From the NCBI GenBank assembly GCA_028455995.1, contig JABELC010000005.1, positions 992,001 through 1,056,000 of the forward strand: DNA of 64,000 nucleotides, read 5' to 3'. The notes under the pieces are model-generated. The model was not told where the DNA came from. It saw nothing but the letters and a program-made list of their open reading frames with translations, and did no database searches. This document shows positions 45,923-57,875 of this stretch, piece after piece; positions within the stretch are counted from its first letter, which is position 1; each line of letters opens with the position of its first letter. This stretch comes from Scleromitrula shiraiana. Its lineage: Eukaryota; Ascomycota; Leotiomycetes; Helotiales; Sclerotiniaceae. A program made the position numbers and the translations under genes.

Positions 45923-46955
45923 TTATATTTTACCGCCAAAGTTATCCTTGGCATATTGTTCGCAAGCCTATCGAAGCGAGAGAAGAAGATAAGCCATGTC
46001 AGTACATGTATATGTAAATATGATATATACTGCAAGTAAGTCAAAAAGCAAAAAGAAAAAAGAAAAAAGAATGCAGCAATAGCAACATCATAAGAAAAAG
46101 ACAAAAGGTTAAAAAAGGAGGTACAATTAAAATAAAGAGAAAATTCGTCCAACCTTTGCGGGTTTTCCAACTTTCGCTCCGATCGCTTTCCACTTGTTCG
46201 CCTCGTAGTCCTTGATGGCAGCGAGTAAAGCCTGACTCTATTTGAGCATCAGCACCGACGGTCTGATGATGGGATGGAATGCTATTGGAGATGAGAGACA
46301 TACCTCATCTTCGGCAAATTCTGCATAGTGCATATCCTATAGATGGGATTGTTAGATTTTTTTTGGGTCAATAGTTGAGGGTGTAAAGAATGAAGGGGGT
46401 TTTACTTACCTTATACCAATGCTTCTTGACACTTCCTTCTGTTCTGGCCGGAAAAGTCTACCACGATTTTCAGTTCTTGTTCTTTTCTACTTCCCCGCGG
46501 GGTTTTGTACGACTTGAGAATCGGGGGGGATTTTTCTCTTCCTCTCTTTTTTTTTTCAGGAAATTCACTATTGTTATTTTTTTCTATCTCACCTTTGCAA
46601 TATCTGCCCAGCTATTTCCGGCATCTCTCATATTCTTAAGTCTTTGCTCCTCTGCAGGTGTCCATGGGGTATTTGTTCGACTCTTTTTCGCTGGAGGTGC
46701 CATCATGGATGAAGTCATGCTCGGATCAACTACACCCACCCCGGCGGACGAAGGACCTGCAACAGATGATCCGGACATGTTGAATGGGGAGGAGGAAGAT
46801 GCCGCTGGACCCGTGGCGCGTCGTTTGTTGCGTGCGCTTGCGGATGGGGCAAGCTCCGACTTGATGGACGTGTCAGTGGGCGTGGGACCGAGTCCGAGGG
46901 AAAGTGAAAGGCTTGCGTTGGGGTCGAAATCTTGTCTTTCGCCACGTTTAGACAT
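45923..46955 (-). CDS. Small Myb/SANT-like DNA-binding protein
   Basis: Five minus-strand exons, 46955-46593, 46457-46410, 46336-46304, 46237-46154 and 45967-45923, give 190 residues; every junction is phase 0. The N-terminal ~95 residues are low-complexity Ser/Ala/Pro with basic patches (RNKRRATG, PAKKSR). The C-terminus holds a Myb/SANT-like fold, TPWTPAEEQRLKNMRDAGNS, WADIAKTFPARTEGSVKKHW, YKDMHYAEFAEDESQALLAA, with a second helix block ending ACEQYAKDNFGGKI. The tail matches what I recall of small Myb proteins in other ascomycetes. Introns of 135, 73, 66 and 186 bases are unusually many for this window. The last donor is weak (GTTGGA); reading through it would end the protein as AKVGRIFSLF. 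It is probably a nuclear regulator; targets are unknown. Confidence 0.82.
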
Positions 46956-49900
46956 TGAATGATGTTGTTGGAGATGAATGCGCGGGTGGGGAGACTAGGT
47001 AGAAAAAAGATATGTGTGAGGTTTGTGGAAACTGAAGATGGAGTGGAAAGGGGGAATGTTTTCAAACAAATCGTTGCGCGAGGTGGACTGGAAGGTGGCA
47101 GGTTTGGGGACTCGCGTGCGGATTGGTTCTTTGATCACCGTGTTGAGGCTGGGGGGTACAGGTACAAAGATACTTACGATCTCACGTACTTGGGAACGGT
47201 TGAATGTAGTCAACAAGGCTGACATCTCTCTCTCTGCATATCTTGCCGAACGACTGTTAATAATGAAGATCTTGGCACCACTTCAGATCCTAGGACTACC
47301 TGTAAGGCGTCTGGGGAAGTGGAGAAGATGAATGAAATAATCGATAGCCCATTCATCTAAGGGTGTGACCAAAACAGGAACGTGCGAAGACTTTCGTGAA
47401 AGGAAATGGTCGATGGTTTATATTCCTGATCTGATGACTAGAGCGAGCCACACTTGAACATTAAGTAACCCTCGGTATATGGTTCTTGGAAGATACAATA
47501 TTAAAAAAAATATAATGCTGACAAGGAATAAGTAGGAGAACCGGAAGAAACAATAAGTGATGCCTGCCTGCGATTAGGCCACGGTACATACGGTACCACC
47601 GGTACTTGTAGAGACTTTTTGGGCGGTTGAGGATCCAGTCACAGGTTAGGATTGCATCTAGATGTTTCCAAGTATTGGCCATGTATTACAATATAATTAT
47701 ATATTTGGGCCTGGGCAGACATGAACCTTCTGGATTTCCCATTTCCAGCGCGGCTTGCGAACATGAAGGGGGAATTGGATATGACCGGCTGGGAACTGCA
47801 GCAGTGGGCTGACAAAAGTAGTGTGGATGAGTAAAATACATGAATGGTCATTATCCATGTTTATTTTTCCAAGAAGGAAGATCGCCAGATCCACTGTTTG
47901 CGTTTATTGTAAAGTTTGTGTTACCTTGCCATTGACAGGGAATCAGGAATAATAATGTAGCGCGAGTTTATATGAAGGGCAGGGGAGTTCAGAAGATATT
48001 CTATTGAACTATTCGTTCTTCTCTCTCCGCCTGTCTGGTCGTACAAGGCAGGGGCCGAACGTGGGTGATGTTGGGTGAAGAGAGAGGTATTAATTGAACG
48101 TCCTGATTTTCCCGGCCCTGGAGAAATATAAGTTGATGGTGTGTGGCACAGGAGTTCTGCCGGCTTCTGCTTGCTGCTTTCAACCCAACCTGCCTTGCAG
48201 TAGTCAGATGCATGAAATTGTGGGAATTTGAATATCATGATTGGAATTTTAAAATATTGATGGGCAAAGCAGATTCCTGAATGGTTGAAAGCAGTACCGT
48301 CGTTTAACTAAAGTTGCGGGGTATATATGCAACATTGGTATCGATCCTAGCTAAGGTCGTTATAATGATTTGAAGTTATCATCTCTGCTCAGGTGGTCTC
48401 GAATGATTCATTTACAAGTCTTTCATCTCATCTTAAACTTGTACTTTGAAGTGACAATTGTGTTTAAGTGGAATCCTATAATACAAAACGAGTCGGGCTC
48501 GCAGTGCAGTCAGACTTCAAGCATCAGCCCCAACGAGCGGTGTACATTTTCTGTACATAGTACCTAGGTAGGTATGAATTCTATTAGATAAGGATAGAGC
48601 GCCATTACACTTGTTCGCATCAGAATCTTGGCCATGATTGTTGTCAACACAAGTTTAATACAATGCGGGTTGTGGCACCCCCCTTTATTTCTTGTTTCCC
48701 TCCAGGTTGGTTTCCGTCTCTATAATTGTGGTGTCAATCCATGTGCAGGATCATGCGTGTACGAGGTTTTATGCTGCGCAGTAGTTAATCTGACCGATTG
48801 TGCATCTTCAACCTTTTGACATCAATTACCTATTTTCCGGAGGTACAGTACAAGTCATAACTTTGAGGTCACCTTGGAGTAAGTATCAAGGCCAAGGGAT
48901 TCGGCGTATAGAATCAATTCTGAATGGTAGAGAATTTGCTACCGACTGCAAGGCGCTCCCGATAATTCGAAATGGCGTTGCTTCGCCGCAGCACGCACGA
49001 AAGCATTCGCCGAGAACATATCAAAATGCAGAAACGAGGGACAAGCGGTGACTTCTGTCAGTCCGTGCCGATTATTGGATAACAAATGGGATCCTCGGGC
49101 CGGGATGATTTGCACAAACCAAATTAATGGTAGACCCGACCGTTAGGATTTTGGGTTCAGTTTTTTTTTCTGACAAGGAAACAATTTTAGCCTTATTAGT
49201 ATTTGTTTCAAGATGGAATGAACATCGGGACGGAACCAATTTGCTCGTATAGAAGTATCTCCGTAGGTAGGGGAGCAACCGTAGGCATCTCATTTTCATG
49301 TTGGTACCCCTTGGTTCTTCCGAAGTTTTGAGATGGTGTGTGGTGTTTGGGCCGTCTATACATAAAGACACGGGTAGGGCTCGTGACTGCCCCTCGCCGC
49401 CTATATAAAGTATTTAAGAAACAAGTTCTCGTGGAATTATACTTACGGATACATACATAATCTTGGCTGACGAAAAGCAACGGTGAATGTATCCAAGCGG
49501 TATATGCACCTAGCCATACTCGTCAAACTATGGAATAATGCTCGGAGTAAAAGAATGCCGGTTACTTGCTTCCGGTACACCTGTTGTATTTCATCAACGA
49601 GTATACAGCATAAGAGTATCAAACCTAAACTTCAGATAAATAGCATTGCTCACGTGTGATCCACGTGATATGATTGATTTCTTGTGATATCCCCAACGCG
49701 GATTGTCGACAGTTGCGGCTTCTAGGTAAATGCTTTTTCGGACGACTGAGGTCAATGAACGATTTGGCCGGGATGTCCGAATCCGAAAACTTGTTCCCCT
49801 CAATACTTCGAAACTTCCAAGACTTGAATCGAGAGGGGGAATGATACCTAATGGAACCTGACCAGATCTTGCTAGGATTGAAAATCCAAACACAACATAT

Positions 49901-50523
49901 CAATCAATCAAAATAAGCTTGGCAGCACAACAGCGCATAAGTTAAATGTCCGTCGTCCTAGAACACCCGTCACTGGTGAGATTCTGCTTACATACGTAAG
50001 TAGTGTTCCTTATCAGGAATATTTTTCATGCCATGTTTTCGAGTCTCGAGACGTATCGAGTGACAGAATCTCCCAAAACCCTCCTACGCGACTGTTTGAG
50101 GCCGTCCAATACTACACTCAAACTCTTCAATCAACCGTTGAACCAACCATGCATTGAAAAATTTTATGAGTTCAAAGAATTTTCGACCAAAAATGGAAAT
50201 GGTAACTTGTGAAATCGATGAATGAGGAGATTGAACAGGGACGGTGACATATAGTGGCTTTAAATAATTGAGGTAAAGAAATCGAATCAGGATAGCTAGC
50301 TGGAGATGAAAAGTCGGACTGAGACCAGGCAGGGGGAATATCAATCAGCTTGGACCCCTTTAATCCTTACGTAGTATTATTGAATCGTTCATCCATAAAA
50401 CAAATAATAAGTTCATGTTAAGCAACCTTGAAGCTTTAGATTCCTATAAGGCTGTTGTTGTTTTGTGGCTGTTACTCTTCAATCTCTAATTAGTACGCAC
50501 TGGTAACAGCTTCAATTCGAATC

Positions 50524-50567
50524 GGGATGGGATGGGATGGGATGGGATGGGATGGAATGGGATGGAG
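50524..50567. repeat. (GGGAT)n pentamer microsatellite
   Basis: About eight GGGAT units with one GGAAT. Confidence 0.94.
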
Positions 50568-51607
50568 GGGGAAGGAGAGAGGGGGAAGGGAAGATGGTTT
50601 TGGTCCGTTTGGTTAATACCGTCTCTAATAGCAAATGGTTTTCATTCAATCAATTCAACTACTACAATACATCGGACATTCACCCTTCCGACCAAACACC
50701 AATTTCTTCTCCTACAATTTATGTTGCCAATATTATCAATATCTAGTATCCCACATACTTTGAGACGAATATTGATGAGATTAAACAAAATACGTACTCT
50801 TTCTTTCTCACAGTAAGTAAACGAAAGATTAGCTAGTTGTGGATAGTACTCGAGTAGATATCATACAATCATGACATTATAAGAGAGATCGTTTGGTAGA
50901 GTCAACTTGATTATCGCGAAACAAGTTATGCAAAAATATTCATTGATATCAGACCTTCATCGTCGTAAGTAATTCTTCTTCAACGAAACAACCCAAAAGA
51001 TATTTATATTCTAGTTTTACAGTAGATAATATAGGGCTAGCGTAGCGATTATGTCCTAGTATATGATCATGATAGAACTAAATTTTGCTGGTGCAACAAC
51101 ACAGGTGGATACAACTTCTTTGCGTTAGTCCTAGTTTTTAATCATATCATTGTTCCTATTAATATCCTGTCAACTTTCACCGGTTGTTAATACAGTAAGT
51201 ACATATTAGCCCTAGTTTTTTTAACCATAGATCTCAATGAGGGTAAATCACGGAATGACTACCTAATCAGTGATCATTCAAAACATTCCAAACAGGAACA
51301 GGTCGCGACCGTCAATACAAAAGCAAAGACCACACAGGCGCGCGGCGATTGTTCCAATTTTGGGCCTCAGTTACAGGATCGGTGAGATAAGATTTTAAAG
51401 TCCTTGCAACACAAGAAACCTTAATGTGGAGGTGATGGTAATAATAAAATGCTGGTAACCGGTGGAAATGGTGGAAAATGGTGGAAAATGGTGGTGGTGG
51501 CTCGAGGGGTAACGGCGAATCCTAGTACGAAACTCTTTGAAACTCGCTTCCTCCTCGATAACCCCAGGTAAACTGTAACATCACAGAACCTCGTATCTAA
51601 TAACTAA

Positions 51608-51645
51608 GTATGTATGGTATGTATGGTATGTATGGTATGTATGGT
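51608..51645. repeat. (ATGTATGGT)n nonamer repeat
   Basis: Four perfect 9-base units. Confidence 0.94.
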
Positions 51646-52506
51646 CGGTCACTGGTCACTTGCTATGGCCAAGTTCAATACAACCTCTTCTATACTACTC
51701 TGTACGCCATTGTCATTAAAATAAGGACTTCGTGCTACTATTACCATTTGTTAATCGTTGCTAAAGTTATGCATGAATGGTAAAGAAAGCTCAACCATTA
51801 TTCAGATGAAAGCATGTAATTAATCGAAATTTATATTCTCAATGGCGTTTCTCACAATTGGCCGGCTACTGAGATAAAATTATGAAATTCTGCTCAAGTT
51901 TGAAGTTATTATGGATGTCATGATACTTGAGACCCCACCTCAAACGTCAAACAAATCTTTACCATCATTAACCCCCGTCACCAAGAAACACTACTATGAT
52001 GCAGAAACGGGATGAAAAATGTAATGGAGATATGCAACTCTACCATGCATGATTAGAAACTCTGATGAACATTCGTTTTCAAGCTTCCTTGTAAGTAGGT
52101 TTTAGGCCTTAGAAGGTCTACACCGGACGATCAATACAATGCTTCATATATATTCCAACGTGTCTCCTCTTTGTCTATCTTTTCTTTCTTTTCTTTCCTT
52201 CTTTACACTCGACGTGACTACTTCTTTTCGCAGCTAATTTTTACTCTCCTTTCTTTCCAACTGGCCTGGCTGCCTTACATTCTTTATTGTAGTTTAATCG
52301 TTATTATATTTTTATCACATCTACTTCCTACAAGTTTTGTTCTTCTATCAACATTTCGATAAAGTTCATTTTCAACGACAGCACTGGACTGCATTTTCAT
52401 AGCATTTTCGATTCTTTTCGATTGCCGGTTCAACCAATCCTTTTTACAGTATAACTTTTAAGCATTTTAGCATAAGTTCTTTTCATTATATCACGAAACA
52501 ATCATT

Positions 52507-53554
52507 ATGTCTTCGAATCAAATGAATACTTCCTCTCAAGTGGCACCATCTACATATGTCCCTGTTGATGTTGCCCATCGACATGAATATGGTGTCCAGA
52601 AGAATCGCAAAGCAGCTTCAACTGGTGGTGGCAGAGCATGGAGCGAGGATGAGGTATGTAAAACCAAAAGTGTATCAAAGTGTGCTTGAAAAATTCTAAC
52701 TGTTCTTAACAATATAGGAAGTCTATCTACTCCAAACCCGTCTTCAGAAAATGCCTTATAAGCACATTGCTGCACATCTCAAAAAGACCGAGTTAGCTTG
52801 TCGTCTACACTATCATCAGCTATCCCATGGCAGCAATCGTCGCAAGCGTGCAAACTCAATGACATCATCGAGTGCCGGTTCCGCCTCGGATTCTCCAATC
52901 CTTCCCATCCCCATTCCCTCTCCTATCAACGAGAGCGCCATCCTGCCAGATACACCACCCAGCTATCATTACTCCCCACAGTCGCCTGCACATGTCCAAT
53001 TGCCTTCTGCCGCAAGCCTCCTCCCTCGATCTGCTTCAAATAGTCCTTGTCGAACCCTCGACCGCCCAATTGCCATTCTTCCTAAGCCAACCCAAACCCA
53101 TCGCCCTATTTCAGATTCTACCGCAAGCCAAGTGCTCCGTCTCGATTGTGCAAGGGCAATTCCAATGAGCGTTGCAAGTGTTGATAAGGAACGTCTCCGT
53201 TGTATATACGAAGCGCACCGCAATTCGTTTTGGAACGTTATTGCAACCGAATACGGGGCAGGCGTTTCTCCTCTCTTACTCGAGGAAACCTGGAAGCAAG
53301 GAGTTGCAGCCAACGGACCGCCAACTCCATGCGTCTCCCCAGATATGCCAACTGCAAGTGGTGGAAGCTATCACTATATGACCAAAGCTCCTCAACCCAC
53401 TCAACGTTTATCCACACCTGTGCAGGAGGTCAAAAACAACGCTACTAGCATTTCAGCACTCTTGGGTATTGATGCAAGTCCAAGAAGCCCAAAAGAGAGA
53501 GAAATGATCAAGAGGTTAGAAGAAAGTAGAGAGTCACGAGAAATCACGGTGTAG
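52507..53554 (+). CDS. Myb-like transcriptional regulator with single N-terminal SANT repeat
   Basis: Exons 52507-52653 and 52718-53554 give 327 residues. The intron (64 bases) lies inside the DNA-binding repeat and its removal joins RAWSEDE to EVYLLQTRLQKMPYKHIAAH, followed by LKKTELACRLHYHQLSHG and a basic NRRKR stretch. The order Trp-acidic-acidic, then xxYKHIAxHLxK, then CRxHYxQL fits one Myb/SANT helix-turn-helix repeat. The rest is Pro/Ser-rich, with a second compact segment near residues 230-265 (ERLRCIYEAHRNSFWNVIAT) that could be another helical module. It ends in a charged coiled-coil-like tail (SPKEREMIKRLEESRESRE). It is probably a nuclear regulator; I cannot name the orthologue. 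It stands head to head with the other Myb gene. Confidence 0.83.
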
Positions 53555-54274
53555 AGGCAAAATTTCTTTTTATTCGTTCAAGATACATTTCCTTTGGTAC
53601 GACGTACAATTGGTAATCTGCGGTTATGGTTACGGTTATGGTTATGGCATGACTGATGACCGATGGGAATGAGGAGTTGAGTTCTATTTGGAAGATTAGG
53701 GAAGGTTCTTCATGAACATGGTGTAATAGGAGTCTTTTTTCGTGTACGTGTACAATAGCTCACGATATTTGTGGTATAACAGCCGCTTAAATCGACAAAT
53801 ATTCGTGCATCTTCAAATTTTACCTTTCTTCGTTCTTCATGATGACATTTGTGTGACCCTCACAGTAAAACAAACTTGTTGTTTCATAGAATTCCTCTAA
53901 AACAGGATTATCTCCACACAAATTCGTATGAATTTCTCATTTGAAAATGCGATGAAACAGTAACTATTCACATCTTCGGGGCAATTGCTCAATCTAGAAT
54001 AGCTCTGGAGGGGGTATTAATGGGGGTATTAATAGACCTTTAGTTGAGGTTCATTGAGCTACCCAGGTGCCGGCGGGGGTACTCCACTGAAATTTATTGG
54101 CATTATTGGTGGCATGCTCGGCATGCACTCATATCGGAAATATCCACGTATAATAATATCCCGGAAATAAAATCAACACCCGCTACGATTAACACTATCA
54201 CGTAACTATATCGCCCAAGATGTTGTTGACATCCACCTTACTTCCCTCATTATACAACATATCTACTGTCGATC
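53555..54274. other. Spacer, no gene seen
   Basis: A GGTTATG triplet repeat near 53620-53648 and a duplicated GGGGGTATTAAT (about 54010-54032) are the only features noted. Confidence 0.4.
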
Positions 54275-55332
54275 ATGCCAATCGCTCGCCGTTTATATAG
54301 CACTGCATCGTCAGTTGCATCTTCTCTGTTATCTACCCCTCGAGACTCGATATACCGCCATGAATTCCTTGATATAACTCAATTAAAGCGTTTACAAACT
54401 GTACTATGTCGTAATGGACAGCCTGGTCGTATCTCTGCTGGAGCTCCAGTGCCACCATGCCATCATTTAGTCTTCTTCACACCCTCGGATGGAGAGGATG
54501 GACTTGGAGTTGATGGGACGGATAGAACTTTCAGTCCTCAGAAACCTTTCACAAGACGGATGTGGGCAGGAGGAGAACTGGAATGGGTGCAGAATAATTA
54601 CTTGGAAGTCAATGAAAATGCGACCGAGACCACAATATTGAAGGACGCGAAGGCCAAAAAGACAAAATCTGGAGAGGAAATGATCGTCGTAGAGGTTGAA
54701 AAGCGATATACGAATCATGGAGGCCTGGCATTGCTCGATCGGCGGTAAGTGATACTCTATATACATATGATATATATCCGCCGTAGCCTTAATCCTATAG
54801 ATCGATAGATAGATGTAAATTTGGAATCAGGTTTGCAATATGCTAATCATTTCATGAATTTAATAGGGATTGGCTTTTTCGTCCCGCAATCGACCCTAAT
54901 CACCCACTTACACTCCCTCCGCAGCCACCTCCTGTTCCACTTCCTTTTCCTCCCGAAACCCTGATCTCTCGCGATATTGAACACACACCGATTAGTCTAT
55001 TTCATTTCTCGGCTTTGACTTTCAACGCTCACAGAATACATTATGATCGTGAATGGTGTCGAAATGTGGAGGGGCATCGCGATCTTGTTGTACATGGCCC
55101 ATTGAATTTGATACATATGGTTGATTTCTGGAGAGAGCAAATCGTGTGTAAGAAAAAAGGAATGGGCCTCCCCTTCGTGCCGAAGAAAGTTTCCTATAGA
55201 GCCACCAATCCAATCTATGTTGGTGAGAAATATAGAGTTAATCTGGGTAGGGAAGAAGGAAAAATTACCAAAGTGAACATTGTGGACAGCTTTGGAAACA
55301 TAGGAATGACTGGTACAATTGAAAGATTTTAG
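54275..55332 (+). CDS. Hot-dog fold dehydratase, HTD2 / mesaconyl-CoA hydratase-like
   Basis: Exons 54275-54744 and 54867-55332 give 311 residues. The N-terminus (MPIARRLYSTASSVASSLLS) is basic and Ser-rich and looks like a mitochondrial presequence. The first half carries MWAGGELEW and EKRYTNHGGLALLD, the second half RDWLFRP and the dehydratase motif FHFSALTFNAHRIHYDREW, which contains the usual catalytic Asn-Ala-His context. The 122-base intron joins LLDRR to DWLFRP. Proteins of this build are mitochondrial 3-hydroxyacyl-thioester dehydratases (Htd2, type II fatty acid synthesis) or mesaconyl-C4-CoA hydratases; the sequence alone does not separate the two. Confidence 0.85.
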
Positions 55333-56213
55333 TCTCCGAAGAATCCCAACACATTTCCAGAGGTATAGTACAAATACATCACTGATCACTGATCACAATC
55401 TCGGAAATGCTCCAGGCTATATCTAAAAAGCAGATGTCCGATACTCGAGGGAAATTTGAGCAATCGATTTTTACTTATCTGAAAGCCTCAAGAAATGTCG
55501 CAAATGTTCAAATTGAACTGGAGCAACAACTTCAGCATGATCGATTGATCAGATTTAATTATTACGACTTCATGTGGCATTAATGATCATGCACCCATGT
55601 CAGATCAGAGTACAAATGTATCTAGGTAAGCATCTGAACAATACGAGTTAGACCTACAGGAATACCTCGAAATACTTGGATTTTCGTCTGTACAGTGTAT
55701 TATTTACTACGTAGGTACGTAATGATGTTTTGTCGAAAATTAAAAAATTTGATTACTAGCTTTATTATTACATCTGCGAAATACTAGAGTTTATTTGCTA
55801 TTGTTTATACGCTTGTACTTTATCAATGCTTTCTATGCCCTCATATCGTGGCAAGTAAGATCATATTTACATACGATGTCCAAGTTATTTTTCTAGCAAT
55901 CGTTTTGGGTACACATAGAAAGTTTCTCAAAGAGCCCAATAATTTTGTCGAATCACACGGAGCATCACCTTAGTATTGCCCCCACGCGCCGCCACCTAGT
56001 TTGGGCCACCGATGATCACAAGGCAGGCAACCGCACGATTATACTCAGCCTCAAAATTTCGAACTTTCTCTTAAATTCTCCTCAAAACGTCAATGACAAA
56101 GTCAAGTTGACAATATAGTGAACTTCATTATTCTATTCTTTGATCCCATTCTTGTCTCCAAATACCTAGAAGACAATCCACACAATTCGTCGACGACATC
56201 AACAACTCCCAAG
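55333..56213. other. Spacer, no gene seen
   Basis: Single-copy AT-rich sequence with no coding signal. The last ~100 bases are presumably the leader of the next small gene. Confidence 0.4.
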
Positions 56214-56624
56214 ATGTCGAAACAAAACCGACGGGATCCAAAGTCTCAGCACAGTTCTACTAGCTCAAAAAACCTCATAGCTACAATTTCAATGATGGGG
56301 CTTGCTATTGGCGCAACACTTCTCGTGGAGGGAGGTCCATGGAAATCGAGAGCTGCAGCTGCAGCGACCGTAGTCGGTATGGAGCAAATCTTGGAGAAGA
56401 GTGGATTTTTTGACCAGAAGACGGAGGAGAAACATACCAAGAGAGAAAGGGACGAAACGAAGAATCGTAGGAGGAGGAGGAGAGACGATGAAAGAGTAAA
56501 TCATGAGATGAGAGGGTATGGTTATGAGAGGAGATATGATGAAGATTGGAGGCGGGAAGAAAGGAGGGAGGAAGGAGGGAGGAGTAAGAGATACTATGAA
56601 GAATATGAGGTTGAGGAGGCTTGA
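56214..56624 (+). CDS. Small basic protein with a hydrophobic helix, unknown function
   Basis: An intronless frame of 136 residues begins at the first ATG (context CCCAAGATGTCG). I do not recognise it. Residues ~20-55 contain a hydrophobic glycine/alanine segment (ISMMGLAIGATLLVEGG and AAAAATVVGM) that may enter a membrane. From ~70 on the chain is almost entirely Arg, Glu, Asp and Tyr (RRRRRRDDER, RYDEDWRREERREE), which suggests a charged, disordered or helical tail. Its length and composition make it a plausible but unproven gene. Confidence 0.5.
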   Translation: MSKQNRRDPKSQHSSTSSKNLIATISMMGLAIGATLLVEGGPWKSRAAAAATVVGMEQILEKSGFFDQKTEEKHTKRERDETKNRRRRRRDDERVNHEMRGYGYERRYDEDWRREERREEGGRSKRYYEEYEVEEA

Positions 56625-57875
56625 AGAAACATCAAAGATTCTTCATATCTCGTCTGGTGAATATCCTGGCTGATACACAGCCAATCTGTTACAATCTGCT
56701 TTTGAAAAAGGGATAAATATTCTCGATGTATTGGTAGTGCGGGAGTGCTATCGATATTCTTCTTGCGGGAACAAGGACTGTTTTCCCCGGACTCTTTCAT
56801 ATCTCGGGATTGCAGTTGGGTTCTAAGGAGATAAAAGGTACTGGGAATCGCCGATTCCGAAGTGTCGTTAACGCCTTGGAACATTTCAGACATTTTCAAG
56901 TTCGAGAGAGAAACATCTCCAATTAATACAACAGCACCATTATATAACTCGTGATACATTTTGCTACTGGGAGACATTACACCAATCAAAGCCAATTTAA
57001 ATCATGCGATTGATTTACGATCACTTGCTTACCGTATGATGGCAATCTTTTTAGACTTCTGTTTAGAACTTTTTTCACGATTTACATTCCTTTCAAAAAA
57101 TCTGACATTCGGAACGGCGCGAAGGAGGTTGGATTTTTTTGATCGAAAGATAGATCTAGGCGTACATACATCAACGAGGGTTCAAAAATTAAATTGCTTC
57201 ACCCACCACCTTGGCCAAGGAAATATTATTTATTTGAGGGGGGAGGTCCGGAAGAACACGCCATTGTGAATGCCGTGTAGTCAACTTTATACCGAAGAAT
57301 GAAGATCCATTTCCACATACCTTGGTCGGATAAACAAAACCTTATACAATCACGTGAAGCTTTTCTCCTCGTCCAGATTTACTATTTCATTACTGCACAA
57401 TCTATCCTAGTCAACTGATAACAGAGTATCTGTGATATTTTCTCCTTATGGCTTTTTATTTTTATTTTACGATTGCCCAGGAAATTGGCCTTGTCCCAGT
57501 TACAAGTGGTTGCCCTCGAATCTCGATGTCGTTATTATCGGTGCATTCCAATATGAGAAACCTGCATAGTGAGCCATGTCACAGGCTACTCATTCCTCAA
57601 CGTGGTCCTTGATAATTTCTTCGCTCTGTGAACGCGTTTCCTGCAAATGCTGTACACTTTTTCCAGTTGCCCCCTTGAGACGGTAGATACGCCATTTGCA
57701 TTCTTTCCAGTACCATGAACAAGAGCATTCTATATAGTCTTTGACCCCTTGCCAGAACTCTTCCACAATTTCAGTCACTCTCTATAGAAGAAATTCTAGT
57801 ATTGCTATTTTCAGACAGCAAAGAGCGTCCAAATAACTTCACTTGATTTTCTTGAAATTATTATAGACAGGGACA
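56625..57875. other. Spacer, no gene called
   Basis: A 133-codon minus-strand frame (56594-56995) overlaps the end of the small basic gene and has an ATG, but shows no family features. The remainder, up to the mucin-like gene, has no coding signal. Confidence 0.4.

Larger units (their letters stand above)
46956..52506. other. 5.5 kb spacer between two head-to-head Myb genes
   Basis: No gene is recognised on either strand; the open frames are short and lack family features. Repeats are fewer than in the preceding spacer. The last ~350 bases are CT-rich (TTTTCTTTCTTTTC near 52180), as in fungal leaders, and fit the promoter and 5' UTR of the downstream Myb gene. Confidence 0.55.

Noticed and set aside
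46390..46962. 190-codon plus-strand open frame opposite the small Myb gene
   Set aside because: It is antisense to Myb exon 1 and intron 1; the minus strand has the family motif and clean splice phases.
56594..56995. 133-codon minus-strand open frame starting with ATG
   Set aside because: It overlaps the 3' end of a plus-strand gene and I see no motif, signal peptide or domain; it remains possible but unsupported.
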